Below, one piece after another: positions 7,196 through 14,882 of a stretch of DNA of 17,078 nucleotides (positions are counted from its first letter, which is position 1; each line of letters starts with the position of its first letter). This stretch comes from Candidatus Bipolaricaulota bacterium. Its GTDB lineage: Bacteria; Bipolaricaulota; Bipolaricaulia; RBG-16-55-9; DRXL01. Both the position numbers and the translations under genes were made by a program. Under the pieces are notes generated by a model, which saw nothing but the letters and a program-made list of their open reading frames with translations, was not told the origin of the DNA and ran no database searches. The stretch is from positions 1-17,078 of the forward strand of contig JAILZC010000001.1 in NCBI GenBank assembly GCA_023512665.1, written 5' to 3'.

Positions 7196-7887
7196 CGGAA
7201 GTTTCGCTCGATCGCCTCGCGCAAGCCTAGGTAATCTACGCCGCGGATCAGCTCCCCGTTGACGATGAAACTCGGCGTATAGTTGACGCCTCGCTGCTGG
7301 CCCTCGCGTATATCATCTTGGACTTTCTCCCTGTAGCGCCCAGAGTCGAGACAGATCTGAAAGTCTTCGGCTTTCAGCCCCAGCTCACGGGCAAAGCGCA
7401 CCAGATTGGGCTTGCTGAACGCCCCGCGATTCTCCCCGCGCTGATTGGCGAACAGTTTGTCGTGATAGGCCCAAAAGCCCCCTTGCTCTGCAGCGCAATA
7501 CGTAGCTTCCGCAGCCCACAGAGACTCTTGGCCCAAGAACGCAAAGTTTCTAAAGACCAGGCGCACTCTGCCCGTTTTAATATAAGCTTTTTCAATGCGC
7601 GGCTTGTACTGCCGAGCGAAGACCTCACACGCGGGACACTGAAAATCCGCGTATTCGTAGACCGTCACGGGGGCGTTGGGATCGCCCATCTCCGGGAGAA
7701 AGTCGCTTCCCACCGGGCGCGTCACTTGGAAGCTCTCGCCGGGGCGTGACAACACTACCGTCAGTACGATCAGTCCCACGATGACCACACCACCGACGGC
7801 AATCCCTAACAGCATCGGCTGGCGATACCACGGTACTGCAGGCTTTTTCGCTGGTTTTGTCGGCTTTTGTGGGCGCTTGGCGCTCAT
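7192..7887 (-). CDS. Membrane-anchored DsbA-like thiol-disulfide oxidoreductase
   Basis: 231 residues. A short Lys/Pro-rich cytoplasmic tail (1-22) and one membrane helix (about 25-47) anchor a thioredoxin-fold domain outside. The redox motif is CPAC at 84-87, within YADFQCPACEVF, and the cis-proline loop is TPSF at 204-207, within NYTPSFIVNG. Two further Cys (131, 179) lie in the helical insert and may form a structural disulfide. This is the thioredoxin_4/DsbA-type architecture common in bacteria that pair it with VKOR. It is transcribed first, from a promoter at 7923-7952, with a GGAGGAGA ribosome site. It introduces disulfides in exported proteins and is recycled by the VKOR encoded next. 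Confidence 0.93.
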   Translation of the reverse strand: MSAKRPQKPTKPAKKPAVPWYRQPMLLGIAVGGVVIVGLIVLTVVLSRPGESFQVTRPVGSDFLPEMGDPNAPVTVYEYADFQCPACEVFARQYKPRIEKAYIKTGRVRLVFRNFAFLGQESLWAAEATYCAAEQGGFWAYHDKLFANQRGENRGAFSKPNLVRFARELGLKAEDFQICLDSGRYREKVQDDIREGQQRGVNYTPSFIVNGELIRGVDYLGLREAIERNFR

Positions 7888-7922
7888 AGGCTATCTCCTC
7901 CGCTGCTCTGGGTTCTCCTCAA

Positions 7923-7952
7923 ATTATAGAGAGTACGATCACGGTCTGCCAT
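7923..7952 (-). promoter_or_regulatory. Promoter of the dsbA-like/VKOR pair
   Basis: On the minus strand a perfect -10 TATAAT (7923-7928) lies 18 bases after ATGGCA (7947-7952; 4 of 6 matches to TTGACA). The -35 sits in the last codons of the FAU-1-like gene. The predicted transcript starts about 30 bases before the ATG at 7887. There is no visible terminator after the FAU-1-like gene, so some read-through from it is possible. Confidence 0.6.
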
Positions 7953-9246
7953 GAGCGCGCGCGTTCAGCATCCGAGCGCACTCCGTAGCAATAGTGTGCG
8001 CGCGCATTATGAGCTGTGGGCTCACACAATGAGCAACGCCCTGTAAATCGGGCTCGTCAATGATCTGCGCGGGCTCGCCAGGACGCTGCACCACGTCAAT
8101 TTCTAAGTCAACATAGCGCACGCGATCCGCATAGAACTCAATTGGCGTGTTGATGTTCACATACACACCCTTCAGGGTGCCATCGCGCGAGTAGTAGCGC
8201 GTCTCGTAGTGCCACGCGCCGCAAGAGAATTCCGTGATGGCGTAGTCTCCGGGTTCTTTGGGGATGTTCAGCCCGTCATAGACCCCGGGGCCCTTGATCT
8301 CGCGGCGCACGGTGATCTGCTGAGGACTCGTTTGAATAACCTGACCGGTCATCGCCACGCTGAAGTCGCTCGAGACTTTGATATGTTCAATGCGCACGCG
8401 CTGGCTTGGCACAGCTATTGCTTCTGGCGCGCTCTGGTGACGATGATATCCCGATTCTGTGGGGGTCAAGCGGGCGCGCCACCGGTCGAGCGTCTGTTTG
8501 CTGCCGCCGGGGAACTCGATCATCACGGTCGTCTGCCCGGCTAAGAGCTTGCCGGGGATACCCTCGTCGGGATGGCTCTCGAGCTTGAGCAGCTCTTGAC
8601 GAAGGAGCTTGATCTCGTCTTGGAGATCGCGCATATCTCTGTGATACGCGCTGGTGCGCCAGATGACTCCCCAGCCGTTGGCGCAGCATCTGCGTCCCAG
8701 GGTGAGAAGGCGTTCGCGCTCTTCAGTATCAGTAATCTCTTTGCTGATGCCCACGCCCTGCTCTTGGGAGAGCACGGCGAACCGTCCTGCCAGGCTCAAT
8801 TTGGTCGTCACAATGGGCTGGGGATGGGCGATCTCCTTGACTTGCACGCGCACAGCCTCGCCCTTCTTCAAGGGCCGATCCAGCTCCGGGTGGGGGAGAA
8901 ACCCCCTCAGGCCCCCAAGGTCTATCTCATAGCCCCACGCGCGTCTCTTGTGCACGATCCCCAAATAGATCGCGCCCAGCTCGGGGAGGGCCGGCGTGCA
9001 CAGAGCGTCGGGTAACTCAGCGAAGAGCAGTGCTGTGAGAGCGTTCAGAGGCGCTGTGGCTCCCACGGCGAGAACCCCCTGCTTGTCTTCGCGGTCGCGC
9101 ACGTCTACCTCGAACGGAGCGAAGCGGTCCTGAGGGTCGGTGTAGGGGTAGAGCGCCTCTGTAGGCTGCACAATCTGCCATCCATGCTCTCGCAATAGTG
9201 CTGCCAATGCCGTTGCGTAGATGCCTCGCAGTCGTATGCTGTACAT
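7939..9246 (-). CDS. FAU-1-like RNase E/G-type RNA-binding protein with DUF402 domain
   Basis: 435 residues from ATG at 9246 (GAGGG just upstream). The frame is open to 9306, but that would place the promoter inside the gene, and the alignable FAU-1-type N-terminus (MYSIRLRGIYATALAALL) begins here. An S1-like RNA-binding segment is at about 90-150 (AIYLGIVHKR...RGFLPHPEL), followed by an RNase E/G-like region with GWGVIWRTSA near 195-205 and a helical stretch. The C-terminal DUF402 domain (about 315-400) includes CGAWHYETRYY and GVYVNIN. This order matches archaeal FAU-1 (AU-rich RNA-binding protein, reported in 5S rRNA processing). I do not see the RNase E catalytic Asp motif, as is usual in FAU-1. 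It is divergent from rtcA with overlapping promoters. FAU-1 is mainly archaeal, so its presence here hints at old transfer. Confidence 0.87.
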   Translation of the reverse strand: MYSIRLRGIYATALAALLREHGWQIVQPTEALYPYTDPQDRFAPFEVDVRDREDKQGVLAVGATAPLNALTALLFAELPDALCTPALPELGAIYLGIVHKRRAWGYEIDLGGLRGFLPHPELDRPLKKGEAVRVQVKEIAHPQPIVTTKLSLAGRFAVLSQEQGVGISKEITDTEERERLLTLGRRCCANGWGVIWRTSAYHRDMRDLQDEIKLLRQELLKLESHPDEGIPGKLLAGQTTVMIEFPGGSKQTLDRWRARLTPTESGYHRHQSAPEAIAVPSQRVRIEHIKVSSDFSVAMTGQVIQTSPQQITVRREIKGPGVYDGLNIPKEPGDYAITEFSCGAWHYETRYYSRDGTLKGVYVNINTPIEFYADRVRYVDLEIDVVQRPGEPAQIIDEPDLQGVAHCVSPQLIMRAHTIATECARMLNARAHGRP

Positions 9247-9252
9247 AAGCCC

Positions 9253-9281
9253 TCGACATTCACCGATGCTTGGGATAGGAT
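9253..9281 (+). promoter_or_regulatory. rtcA promoter
   Basis: TCGACA (9253-9258; 5 of 6 matches), 17-base spacer, TAGGAT (9276-9281; 4 of 6). The predicted start near 9288 leaves only about 12 bases before the ATG at 9300, with an AGAGGA ribosome site at 9289-9294. Its -10 shares five bases with the -10 of the opposing promoter. Confidence 0.5.
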
Positions 9282-9306
9282 ACACAATAGAGGAATGGTA
9301 TGGCAA
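9277..9306 (-). promoter_or_regulatory. Promoter of the FAU-1-like gene, facing the rtcA promoter
   Basis: On the minus strand TTGCCA (9301-9306; 5 of 6) is followed by an 18-base spacer and TATCCT (9277-9282; 4 of 6). The predicted start near 9270 gives a leader of about 24 bases before ATG 9246, which supports that start over the longer frame. The -35 lies over the first codons of rtcA. Confidence 0.48.
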
Positions 9307-10337
9307 GCGCAGAGATGATCGTTCTTGATGGGGCTGTGGGGGGCGGATCGGTCTTGCGCGTTGGGGTGGGCTTAGCGATCGCGCTGCAGCGCCCTTTGAG
9401 AGTGATCAATATTCGTCAGGGGCGCCCCAATCCGGGGCTGCAAGCGCAGCATCTTGCGGGCCTGCACGCCGCAGCGCAGCTCTGTGGGGCACGGCTTCTT
9501 GGCGCTCAGATCGGCTCCCGCGAGATCGAATTTCGTCCAGGACCCATAAAGACGGATCGTATAGCGATCCAGATTGGGACGGCAGGCTCAGTCGCTCTCG
9601 CGTTGCAGCCCATTCAGATCGCGCTCGCCAGATGCTCTCACCGTGTGGATGTCGAGATCGAGGGCGGAGGCACCTATGGGCAATGGGCGCCTCCCATCGC
9701 CGCATTGGAGCATGTCAACTTTGCTCTCGTGCGTCGCTGGGGATGGAGGGCTTCTTTGGAAATCGAGCGCGAGGGGTTCTATCCCAAGGGCGGGGCGCGC
9801 GTGCGCGCGCGCTTTGAACCCGCTCACATCAGTGGGCCACTTGAGTTTCTTGAGCGCGGAGCGTTGCGAGAGATTCGTGGGCTTTCGCTCGCTTCCCATC
9901 ATTTGCAGAAGGGCCGAGTCGCCGAGCGCCAGGCCGAAGCAGCTCTCACCATCTTGCGTCGCCAGTTCCCTCATACAGCTATCGAGATTGAAGTACGCTA
10001 CGCCGAGACGCTCTCGCCGGGGTCGGCTGTCGTGCTCTGGGCGGAGTGCGAACACACGATTCTTGGGGGAGACGCCCTGGGGGAGCGCGGGGTTTCTGCT
10101 GAGAGGGTGGGCGAGCAAGCGGCTTCCGCCTTAATTGCAGAATGGCGCAGCAGCGCGACCCTCGATCGCCACATGGCCGACCAGATCATCCCCTTCTTGG
10201 CGCTCTTTGGGGGGAAATTCCTCTGCGCGGAGCTGACTGATCATATAAAGACCAATATCTGGGCGGTGGAGCAGATCACAGGGAAGAAGATTGACGCCAT
10301 CGAGCGGGCAGGGCTGTGGGAAATTGCTTTGGCTTGA
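9300..10337 (+). CDS. rtcA: RNA 3'-terminal phosphate cyclase
   Basis: 345 residues, normal length. RtcA converts an RNA 3'-phosphate to a 2',3'-cyclic phosphate through a covalent His-AMP. Visible family motifs: DGAVGGGSVLR at 10-20, RPNPGLQAQHL at 42-52, GTAGSVALALQPI at 93-105, GGTYGQWAPP at 123-132, GFYPKGGARV at 159-168, HMADQ at 291-295 and DHIKTNIWAVE at 314-324, where H315 corresponds to the catalytic histidine. The N-terminal glycine-rich loop is two residues shorter than the usual DGxxGEGGGQxLR form and lacks its Glu, which may affect metal or ATP binding. ATG 9300 has AGAGGA upstream; M6 (9315) is an alternative closer to the family start. No RtcB ligase is adjacent; the neighbour is a divergent FAU-1-like RNase. 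Confidence 0.93.
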   Translation: MASAEMIVLDGAVGGGSVLRVGVGLAIALQRPLRVINIRQGRPNPGLQAQHLAGLHAAAQLCGARLLGAQIGSREIEFRPGPIKTDRIAIQIGTAGSVALALQPIQIALARCSHRVDVEIEGGGTYGQWAPPIAALEHVNFALVRRWGWRASLEIEREGFYPKGGARVRARFEPAHISGPLEFLERGALREIRGLSLASHHLQKGRVAERQAEAALTILRRQFPHTAIEIEVRYAETLSPGSAVVLWAECEHTILGGDALGERGVSAERVGEQAASALIAEWRSSATLDRHMADQIIPFLALFGGKFLCAELTDHIKTNIWAVEQITGKKIDAIERAGLWEIALA

Positions 10338-10362
10338 CCCCCGGCCTTTGTTTGGTTATAAT
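10334..10362 (+). promoter_or_regulatory. carAB promoter (near consensus)
   Basis: TTGACC (10334-10339; 5 of 6), 17-base spacer, perfect TATAAT (10357-10362). This is the strongest promoter in the window. The -35 overlaps the stop codon of rtcA (TGA at 10335-10337). The predicted start is near 10369-10370, immediately before an ATG-TAA start-stop pair at 10371-10376. Confidence 0.8.
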
Positions 10363-10368
10363 ACGCGC

Positions 10369-10491
10369 CAATGTAACCTGAGGTGATCCGGCTCAGGCCG
10401 TGCTGCAGCGAATCTGTAGGAACAAAGAATGGAAGGGCCAGCTGCCGAGGCGGACTGGCCCATTTTTTTTGCCGTGGGGAGGGTCGTTGTT
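10369..10491 (+). promoter_or_regulatory. carAB structured leader, candidate attenuator
   Basis: The leader of about 120 bases has three consecutive hairpins: CCTGAG/CTCAGG (10377-10382 with 10392-10397), CTGCAG/CTGTAG (10403-10408 with 10414-10419) and an intrinsic terminator (10435-10470). An ATG at 10429 with AGGA seven bases upstream reads through the terminator in frame into carA, so translation starting there would melt the terminator. The main carA ribosome site, GGAGGG (10478-10483), lies just after the T-run. I do not recognise a known riboswitch, T-box or PyrR site. A pyrimidine- or arginine-responsive attenuator is plausible for carAB but not shown. Confidence 0.5.
10435..10470 (+). 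terminator. Intrinsic terminator inside the carAB leader
   Basis: A perfect seven-base GC-rich stem GGGCCAG (10435-10441) / CTGGCCC (10455-10461), with a 13-base loop that can fold further, is followed by A and eight T (10463-10470). This is a textbook Rho-independent terminator on the plus strand. It would end any read-through from rtcA and, being downstream of the carAB promoter, also most carAB transcripts unless it is prevented from folding. Confidence 0.85.
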
Positions 10492-11637
10492 ATGGCCATG
10501 CTAGCCCTCGAAGACGGAAGAGTCTTTCGTGGGCGCGCTTTCGGCGCCCAGGGAGTTCTCTGCGGCGAAGTCGTCTTCAATACCGGCATGGCCGGCTACC
10601 AAGAGATCTTGACCGATCCGTCTTACGCCGGCCAGATCGTCTGCATGACCTACCCCCATATTGGGAACTACGGGATCAATAGCGAAGATATTGAGTCCTC
10701 TCGTCCGTGGGGCAGGGGGTTCATCGTGCGAGAACTCTCTCAAAGATTCTCTAACTGGCGCGGACAGATCAGCTTGGATCGTTATCTCCAAGAGCACAAT
10801 ATCGTCGGGCTGTGCGAGGTGGACACGCGGGCGCTGACGCGCCACATCCGGGAGCGCGGGGCGATGCGCGGCTGCCTCTCCAGCTTCGATGTTGATCCCC
10901 ATGAATTAGTCGAGCGCGCTCGCTGCGCCCCTACGATCTCTGAGGTCAATTGGGTCAGGATCGTCGGCTGCACTTCACCCTCACCCCCGTCCCCTCTCCC
11001 CTCGGAGGGAGAGGGGAGAGAAGGGGTGAGGGGGCGAGGGGATGAGGGGGAGGGCCTGCACATCATCGTGGTGGACTTTGGCGTGAAGAGAAGTATTCTT
11101 AAGAATTTGCAAGCGCGCGCCCACAGAGTCACGGTCGTCCCGCACTTCTGGAGCGCCAAAGAGATTCTCAGACTCGACCCCGACGGCATCGTGCTCTCCA
11201 ATGGCCCCGGCGACCCTGCTATTCTGAAAGATGCCATCCGCACCGCGCGCGCCCTGATAGATTCTGAATACTGCCCGATCTTTGGGATCTGCCTCGGCCA
11301 TCAGATCCTGGGGCTAGCTTTGGAAGCGCGCGTGTATAAATTGAAATTCGGCCATCGTGGGGTCAACCAGCCCGTCAAAAATCTCCTCACACAGAGGGTC
11401 GAGATCACCTCGCACAATCACGGGTTCGCCCTCGCAGACTTGCCCGACGAGTTAGAACTAACACATATTAATCTCAACGACGGCTCGATTGAGGGCTTCC
11501 GGCACAAAAAACTCCCCGTCTTCGCCGTACAGTATCATCCTGAGGCCTCGCCGGGGCCGCACGACGCGCTCTCGCTCTTCGATCAGTTCTTCGATCTGAT
11601 CAAAAGTTCACGGACATGCCCAAGCGCACGGATCTGA
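10492..11637 (+). CDS. carA: Carbamoyl-phosphate synthase small (glutaminase) subunit
   Basis: 381 residues from ATG 10492, chosen because CarA proteins start like [12 protein letters not shown] and a GGAGGG site lies eight bases upstream; the frame is open back to 10429. It hydrolyses glutamine and passes ammonia to CarB for carbamoyl phosphate (pyrimidines, arginine). The N-terminal domain (1-160) has [20 protein letters not shown], and the class I amidotransferase domain (about 190-375) has the nucleophile C267 in FGICLGHQ and H349/E351 in [10 protein letters not shown]. The catalytic set is complete. Between the domains (about residues 162-188) the frame runs through a palindromic repeat (10975-11055) absent from normal CarA, translated as a Pro/Ser then Gly/Glu/Arg stretch. 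The 3' end overlaps carB by 22 bases. Confidence 0.97.
   Translation: MAMLALEDGRVFRGRAFGAQGVLCGEVVFNTGMAGYQEILTDPSYAGQIVCMTYPHIGNYGINSEDIESSRPWGRGFIVRELSQRFSNWRGQISLDRYLQEHNIVGLCEVDTRALTRHIRERGAMRGCLSSFDVDPHELVERARCAPTISEVNWVRIVGCTSPSPPSPLPSEGEGREGVRGRGDEGEGLHIIVVDFGVKRSILKNLQARAHRVTVVPHFWSAKEILRLDPDGIVLSNGPGDPAILKDAIRTARALIDSEYCPIFGICLGHQILGLALEARVYKLKFGHRGVNQPVKNLLTQRVEITSHNHGFALADLPDELELTHINLNDGSIEGFRHKKLPVFAVQYHPEASPGPHDALSLFDQFFDLIKSSRTCPSARI
10975..11055. repeat. Family 1 palindromic repeat inside carA
   Basis: A C-rich arm (from 10975) and G-rich arm (to 11055) flank a perfect ten-base hairpin, CCCCTCTCCC (10991-11000) / GGGAGAGGGG (11007-11016), with loop ctcgga. It keeps the carA frame open and adds about 27 residues exactly at the domain linker. 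The same C-rich/hairpin/G-rich pattern occurs at 101-208 and 16635-16696. Confidence 0.85.
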
Positions 11638-14600
11638 AAAAGATTTTCGTGATCGGTTCCGGACCGATTGTCATCGGCCAGGCGGGGGAGTTCGATTATT
11701 CGGGGACTCAAGCGTGCAAAGCGCTGCGTGAAGAGGGCTACGCAGTCATCTTGGTGAATAACAACCCTGCGACGATCATGACCGACCCGCAGAGCGCCTC
11801 GCGCGTCTATCTGGAGCCGCTCGTCCCGGAGATTGTGGAGAAGATCATCGCGCGAGAGCGGCCGGACGCGCTCTTGCCCACCGTGGGTGGCCAGACGGCT
11901 CTGAACTTGGCAAGAGAGCTGGCGCGATCGGGGATTTTAGAGCGATACGGGGTTGAGCTGATCGGCGCTTCCGAGCGCGCCATCGAGATCGCCGAAGACC
12001 GACTGCTCTTCAAAGAAACAATGGAGCGTGCGGGGCTGCCCGTGCCCAAAGGGGGCCTGGTGCGCTCTCTCGAAGAAGCCCGACGGATCTCACGAGAGCT
12101 GAGCTATCCCATCTTGGTGCGCCCGTCGTTCACGTTGGGAGGCGAGGGCAGCGGTGTCGCGCACTCAGAAGCCGAGCTGAGCACAGTCGTGCAGCGCGGG
12201 TTGGAGCTCAGCCCCGTGCACGAGGTCTTAGTCGAAGAGTCCGTCATGGGCTGGAAGGAATTTGAACTCGAAGTGATGCGCGACCGCAACGACAACGTCG
12301 TGATTATCTGTTCTATCGAAAATTTTGACCCGATGGGCGTGCACACGGGCGACTCGATCACCGTCGCGCCGGCGCAGACGCTCACAGACAAAGAGTACCA
12401 ACAGATGCGCGATTGGGCGGTCAGAATCATTCGCGCTGTGGGCGTCGAGACTGGGGGGAGCAACATCCAGTTTGCCGTCAATCCCCGCGACGGGAAGATG
12501 CTCGTGATCGAGATGAACCCGCGCGTCAGTCGCAGCTCAGCGCTCGCGTCCAAAGCCACGGGATTCCCCATCGCGAAGATCGCAGCCAAGCTCGCCGTGG
12601 GCTATACCCTCGACGAGCTGACTAACGATATCACCCAAAAAACTCCGGCGAGCTTCGAGCCCACGCTCGACTACGTCGTCGTGAAAATTCCCCGATGGGA
12701 CTTCGAGAAATTCCCTGGATCTGACACGACGCTCACCACGCAGATGCGCTCGGTAGGTGAGGTGATGGCGCTGGGGCGGACGTTCAAAGAAGCCCTGCAA
12801 AAAGCGATCCGTTCTCTGGAGATCGGACGATTAGGCTTTGGGGGAGAGCACGAGGAGCTTTTGCTCTCTGCGGAACTTATCCGAAGCTCTCTGGAGCGTC
12901 CCAACCCGCAGAGAATTTTCTCTCTCTCTCAGGCGTTGCTCGCCGGGGTCTCTATCGAAAAGCTGGCGCGCTGGACGGGGATAGACCCGTGGTTCTTAGC
13001 GCAGCTCGAAGAGATCGCGCTCTTGGAGAAGCGCATCCGTGGCTATGATCTTGCGACCTTGCCCCCAGAAGTGCTGTGGCAAGCCAAGCGTTTCGGCTTC
13101 TCGGATGCAGTGCTAGCAAAGATGCTCAAGACTTCTGAGAGGGCAGTGCGCGCACGACGTATCCAGCTTGGGATGCGCCCAGTCTATAAGAAAATCGACA
13201 CGTGTGCTGCGGAGTTTGAGGCCCAGACGCCCTATCTCTACTCGACCTACGAAGCCGATGAGTGCGAAGCCGCGCCTACCCAAAGAAAGAAGGTGCTCGT
13301 GCTGGGCGGCGGGCCATATCGCATTGGCCAGGGGATCGAGTTCGATTATTGCTGTTGTCATGCGGCGATCGCTCTGCGCGAGCTGGGCTTTGAGACGATT
13401 ATGATCAATTGTAACCCGGAGACGGTCTCGACAGATTACGACACTTCAGACCGACTGTACTTTGAACCCCTCACCCTCGAAGACGTTCTCAATACTCTTG
13501 AGATCGAAAGACCCCACGGGGTGATCGTGCAGTTTGGGGGCCAGACGCCCTTGAAGCTGGCGCTCCCGCTTGCCGAGCATGGTGTGCCCATCTGGGGCAC
13601 GAGCCCAGAAAATATTGACTTGGCCGAAGACCGCGAGAAATTCAATCTCGTGCTAGAAGAACTGCAGGTGAGGCATCCGCGAGGGGGGATCGCGCGGACA
13701 CGCGAAGAGGCCCTTGCCGTGGCGCGCGATCTGGGATTTCCCGTGCTGGTGCGCCCCAGCTACGTGCTGGGTGGGCGCGCTATGGCCATCTGCTACGATC
13801 AAAGCGATCTTGAACACTATATCGCTGAAGCCGTGCGCGTCTCGCCAGAGCATCCCATTTTGATTGACGAGTTCCTTCAAGACGCGATCGAGGTGGACGT
13901 GGATGCCGTCGCCGACGGCACCGACTGTGTGATCGGCGGGATCATGGAGCATATCGAGCGCGCGGGGATTCATTCGGGCGATAGCTGCTGCGTCCTGCCG
14001 CCGTTCACGCTCAGCGCAGAGATTCTTGAAGAGATTCGCGCTGTGACCAAGAAGTTAGCACGGCGCCTGCGCGTGGTAGGGTTGATCAACATTCAGTTTG
14101 CTGTTCAGAATGGGGCTCTCTACGTCCTCGAGGTCAATCCGCGGGCGTCGCGCACCGTGCCGTTTGTGAGCAAAGCCACAGGGCTGCCCCTGGCGAAGAT
14201 CGCCGCCAAGGTGATGGCCGGGGTGACTCTGAGAGAGTTGGGACTGCGCACCGAGCCCACGGTGAAGGGGTTCCATGTCAAGGCTCCGGTCTTCCCCTTC
14301 GATAGATTCTTAGTAGACCCGGTCCTGGGCCCGGAGATGAAAAGCACCGGCGAAGTGATGGGCTCAGGGCGCACTCTTGGGGAGGCATTCGCCAAAACCC
14401 AGATGAGCCTCAAGAGCCGGCTCCCCACTCAAGGGCGCGTCTTTGTGAGCGTCAACGACCGTGATAAAGGGGCCATCGCTCCTCTAGCCCGTGCGTTGGC
14501 GGAGCTTGGCTTTAGGATCATCGCGACGCGCGGCACAGCGGAGCGTTTGCGTCGTGAGGGCCTTCCTGTGCAGATCATCAACAAGATAAGCGAGGGCCAT

Positions 14601-14846
14601 CCCCACATCGGCGATGCGCTGGGTGCTGGGGAGATCGCGCTCGTCATCAACACACCGCGGGGCAAGCGCGCCCACCATGACGAAGCGGCGATGCGTATCA
14701 GCGCAGTTAAGCATCGTGTGCCGTATGTGACGACCATCGAAGGTGCGCGGATACTGATCGAAGCGATTCGGGCGCTCCAACAGGCTTCGCTTGACGTTCA
14801 TCGTGCCGCCAAAGGTGGCACGGCGGACGGTCCAGGCGAAGCCTAG
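11616..14846 (+). CDS. carB: Carbamoyl-phosphate synthase large subunit
   Basis: 1076 residues, full length. It uses bicarbonate, two ATP and CarA-derived ammonia to make carbamoyl phosphate. The first half (1-400) opens with [21 protein letters not shown] and holds ATP-grasp 1, with [17 protein letters not shown] near its end. The oligomerisation region is at about 405-550. The second ATP-grasp half starts near 558 ([19 protein letters not shown]) and includes [19 protein letters not shown]. The MGS-like allosteric domain is at about 939-1056 ([13 protein letters not shown]...). The last 20 residues (1057-1076) and the stop codon are encoded by a palindromic repeat (14781-14845) and are not family sequence. 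It is translationally coupled to carA (22-base overlap) and converges on the cytochrome gene with two bases between stop codons. Confidence 0.98.
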   Translation: MPKRTDLKKIFVIGSGPIVIGQAGEFDYSGTQACKALREEGYAVILVNNNPATIMTDPQSASRVYLEPLVPEIVEKIIARERPDALLPTVGGQTALNLARELARSGILERYGVELIGASERAIEIAEDRLLFKETMERAGLPVPKGGLVRSLEEARRISRELSYPILVRPSFTLGGEGSGVAHSEAELSTVVQRGLELSPVHEVLVEESVMGWKEFELEVMRDRNDNVVIICSIENFDPMGVHTGDSITVAPAQTLTDKEYQQMRDWAVRIIRAVGVETGGSNIQFAVNPRDGKMLVIEMNPRVSRSSALASKATGFPIAKIAAKLAVGYTLDELTNDITQKTPASFEPTLDYVVVKIPRWDFEKFPGSDTTLTTQMRSVGEVMALGRTFKEALQKAIRSLEIGRLGFGGEHEELLLSAELIRSSLERPNPQRIFSLSQALLAGVSIEKLARWTGIDPWFLAQLEEIALLEKRIRGYDLATLPPEVLWQAKRFGFSDAVLAKMLKTSERAVRARRIQLGMRPVYKKIDTCAAEFEAQTPYLYSTYEADECEAAPTQRKKVLVLGGGPYRIGQGIEFDYCCCHAAIALRELGFETIMINCNPETVSTDYDTSDRLYFEPLTLEDVLNTLEIERPHGVIVQFGGQTPLKLALPLAEHGVPIWGTSPENIDLAEDREKFNLVLEELQVRHPRGGIARTREEALAVARDLGFPVLVRPSYVLGGRAMAICYDQSDLEHYIAEAVRVSPEHPILIDEFLQDAIEVDVDAVADGTDCVIGGIMEHIERAGIHSGDSCCVLPPFTLSAEILEEIRAVTKKLARRLRVVGLINIQFAVQNGALYVLEVNPRASRTVPFVSKATGLPLAKIAAKVMAGVTLRELGLRTEPTVKGFHVKAPVFPFDRFLVDPVLGPEMKSTGEVMGSGRTLGEAFAKTQMSLKSRLPTQGRVFVSVNDRDKGAIAPLARALAELGFRIIATRGTAERLRREGLPVQIINKISEGHPHIGDALGAGEIALVINTPRGKRAHHDEAAMRISAVKHRVPYVTTIEGARILIEAIRALQQASLDVHRAAKGGTADGPGEA
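14781..14845. repeat. Family 2 palindromic repeat, copy 2, forming the carB 3' end
   Basis: Outer arms AGGCTTCGC (14782-14790) and GCGAAGCCT (14836-14844) pair perfectly. The centre is a hairpin, GTGCCGCC-aaa-GGTGGCAC (14803-14821, one G-T pair). The element matches the reverse complement of 2642-2706. The central stem differs in sequence from copy 1 yet still pairs, so the fold rather than the exact sequence is kept. It lies in frame and supplies the C-terminal tail and stop of CarB. Confidence 0.82.
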
Positions 14847-14882
14847 CATTAGCGCAAGCTCTGCAGGTACGCTACTAATGCT
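14845..14882. other. Imperfect hairpin at the carB/cytochrome convergent junction
   Basis: AGCATTAG (14845-14852) pairs with CTAATGCT (14875-14882), extendable by a CG/CG step with a small bulge. It covers the final bases of carB, the two-base gap and the last codons of the cytochrome gene. There is no T-run on either side, so if it ends transcripts it does so weakly; it could act with the adjacent family 2 repeat as a bidirectional stop. Confidence 0.4.

Noticed and set aside
9795..9812. 18-base alternating GC/GT tract in rtcA, possible Z-DNA
   Set aside because: It encodes the ordinary ARVRAR stretch after the GFYPKGG motif using this genome's GC-rich codons; no sign of function.
10369..10470. 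Independent small RNA such as SRP 4.5S RNA
   Set aside because: Size and promoter-to-terminator layout would fit, but the SRP RNA core motif is absent, and the carA ribosome site follows directly, favouring a leader.
10429..10475. SAM-I-like string GACTGGCCC in the carA leader
   Set aside because: The string is just the 3' arm of the terminator; the rest of the SAM-I core is absent, and the bases after it are a T-run.
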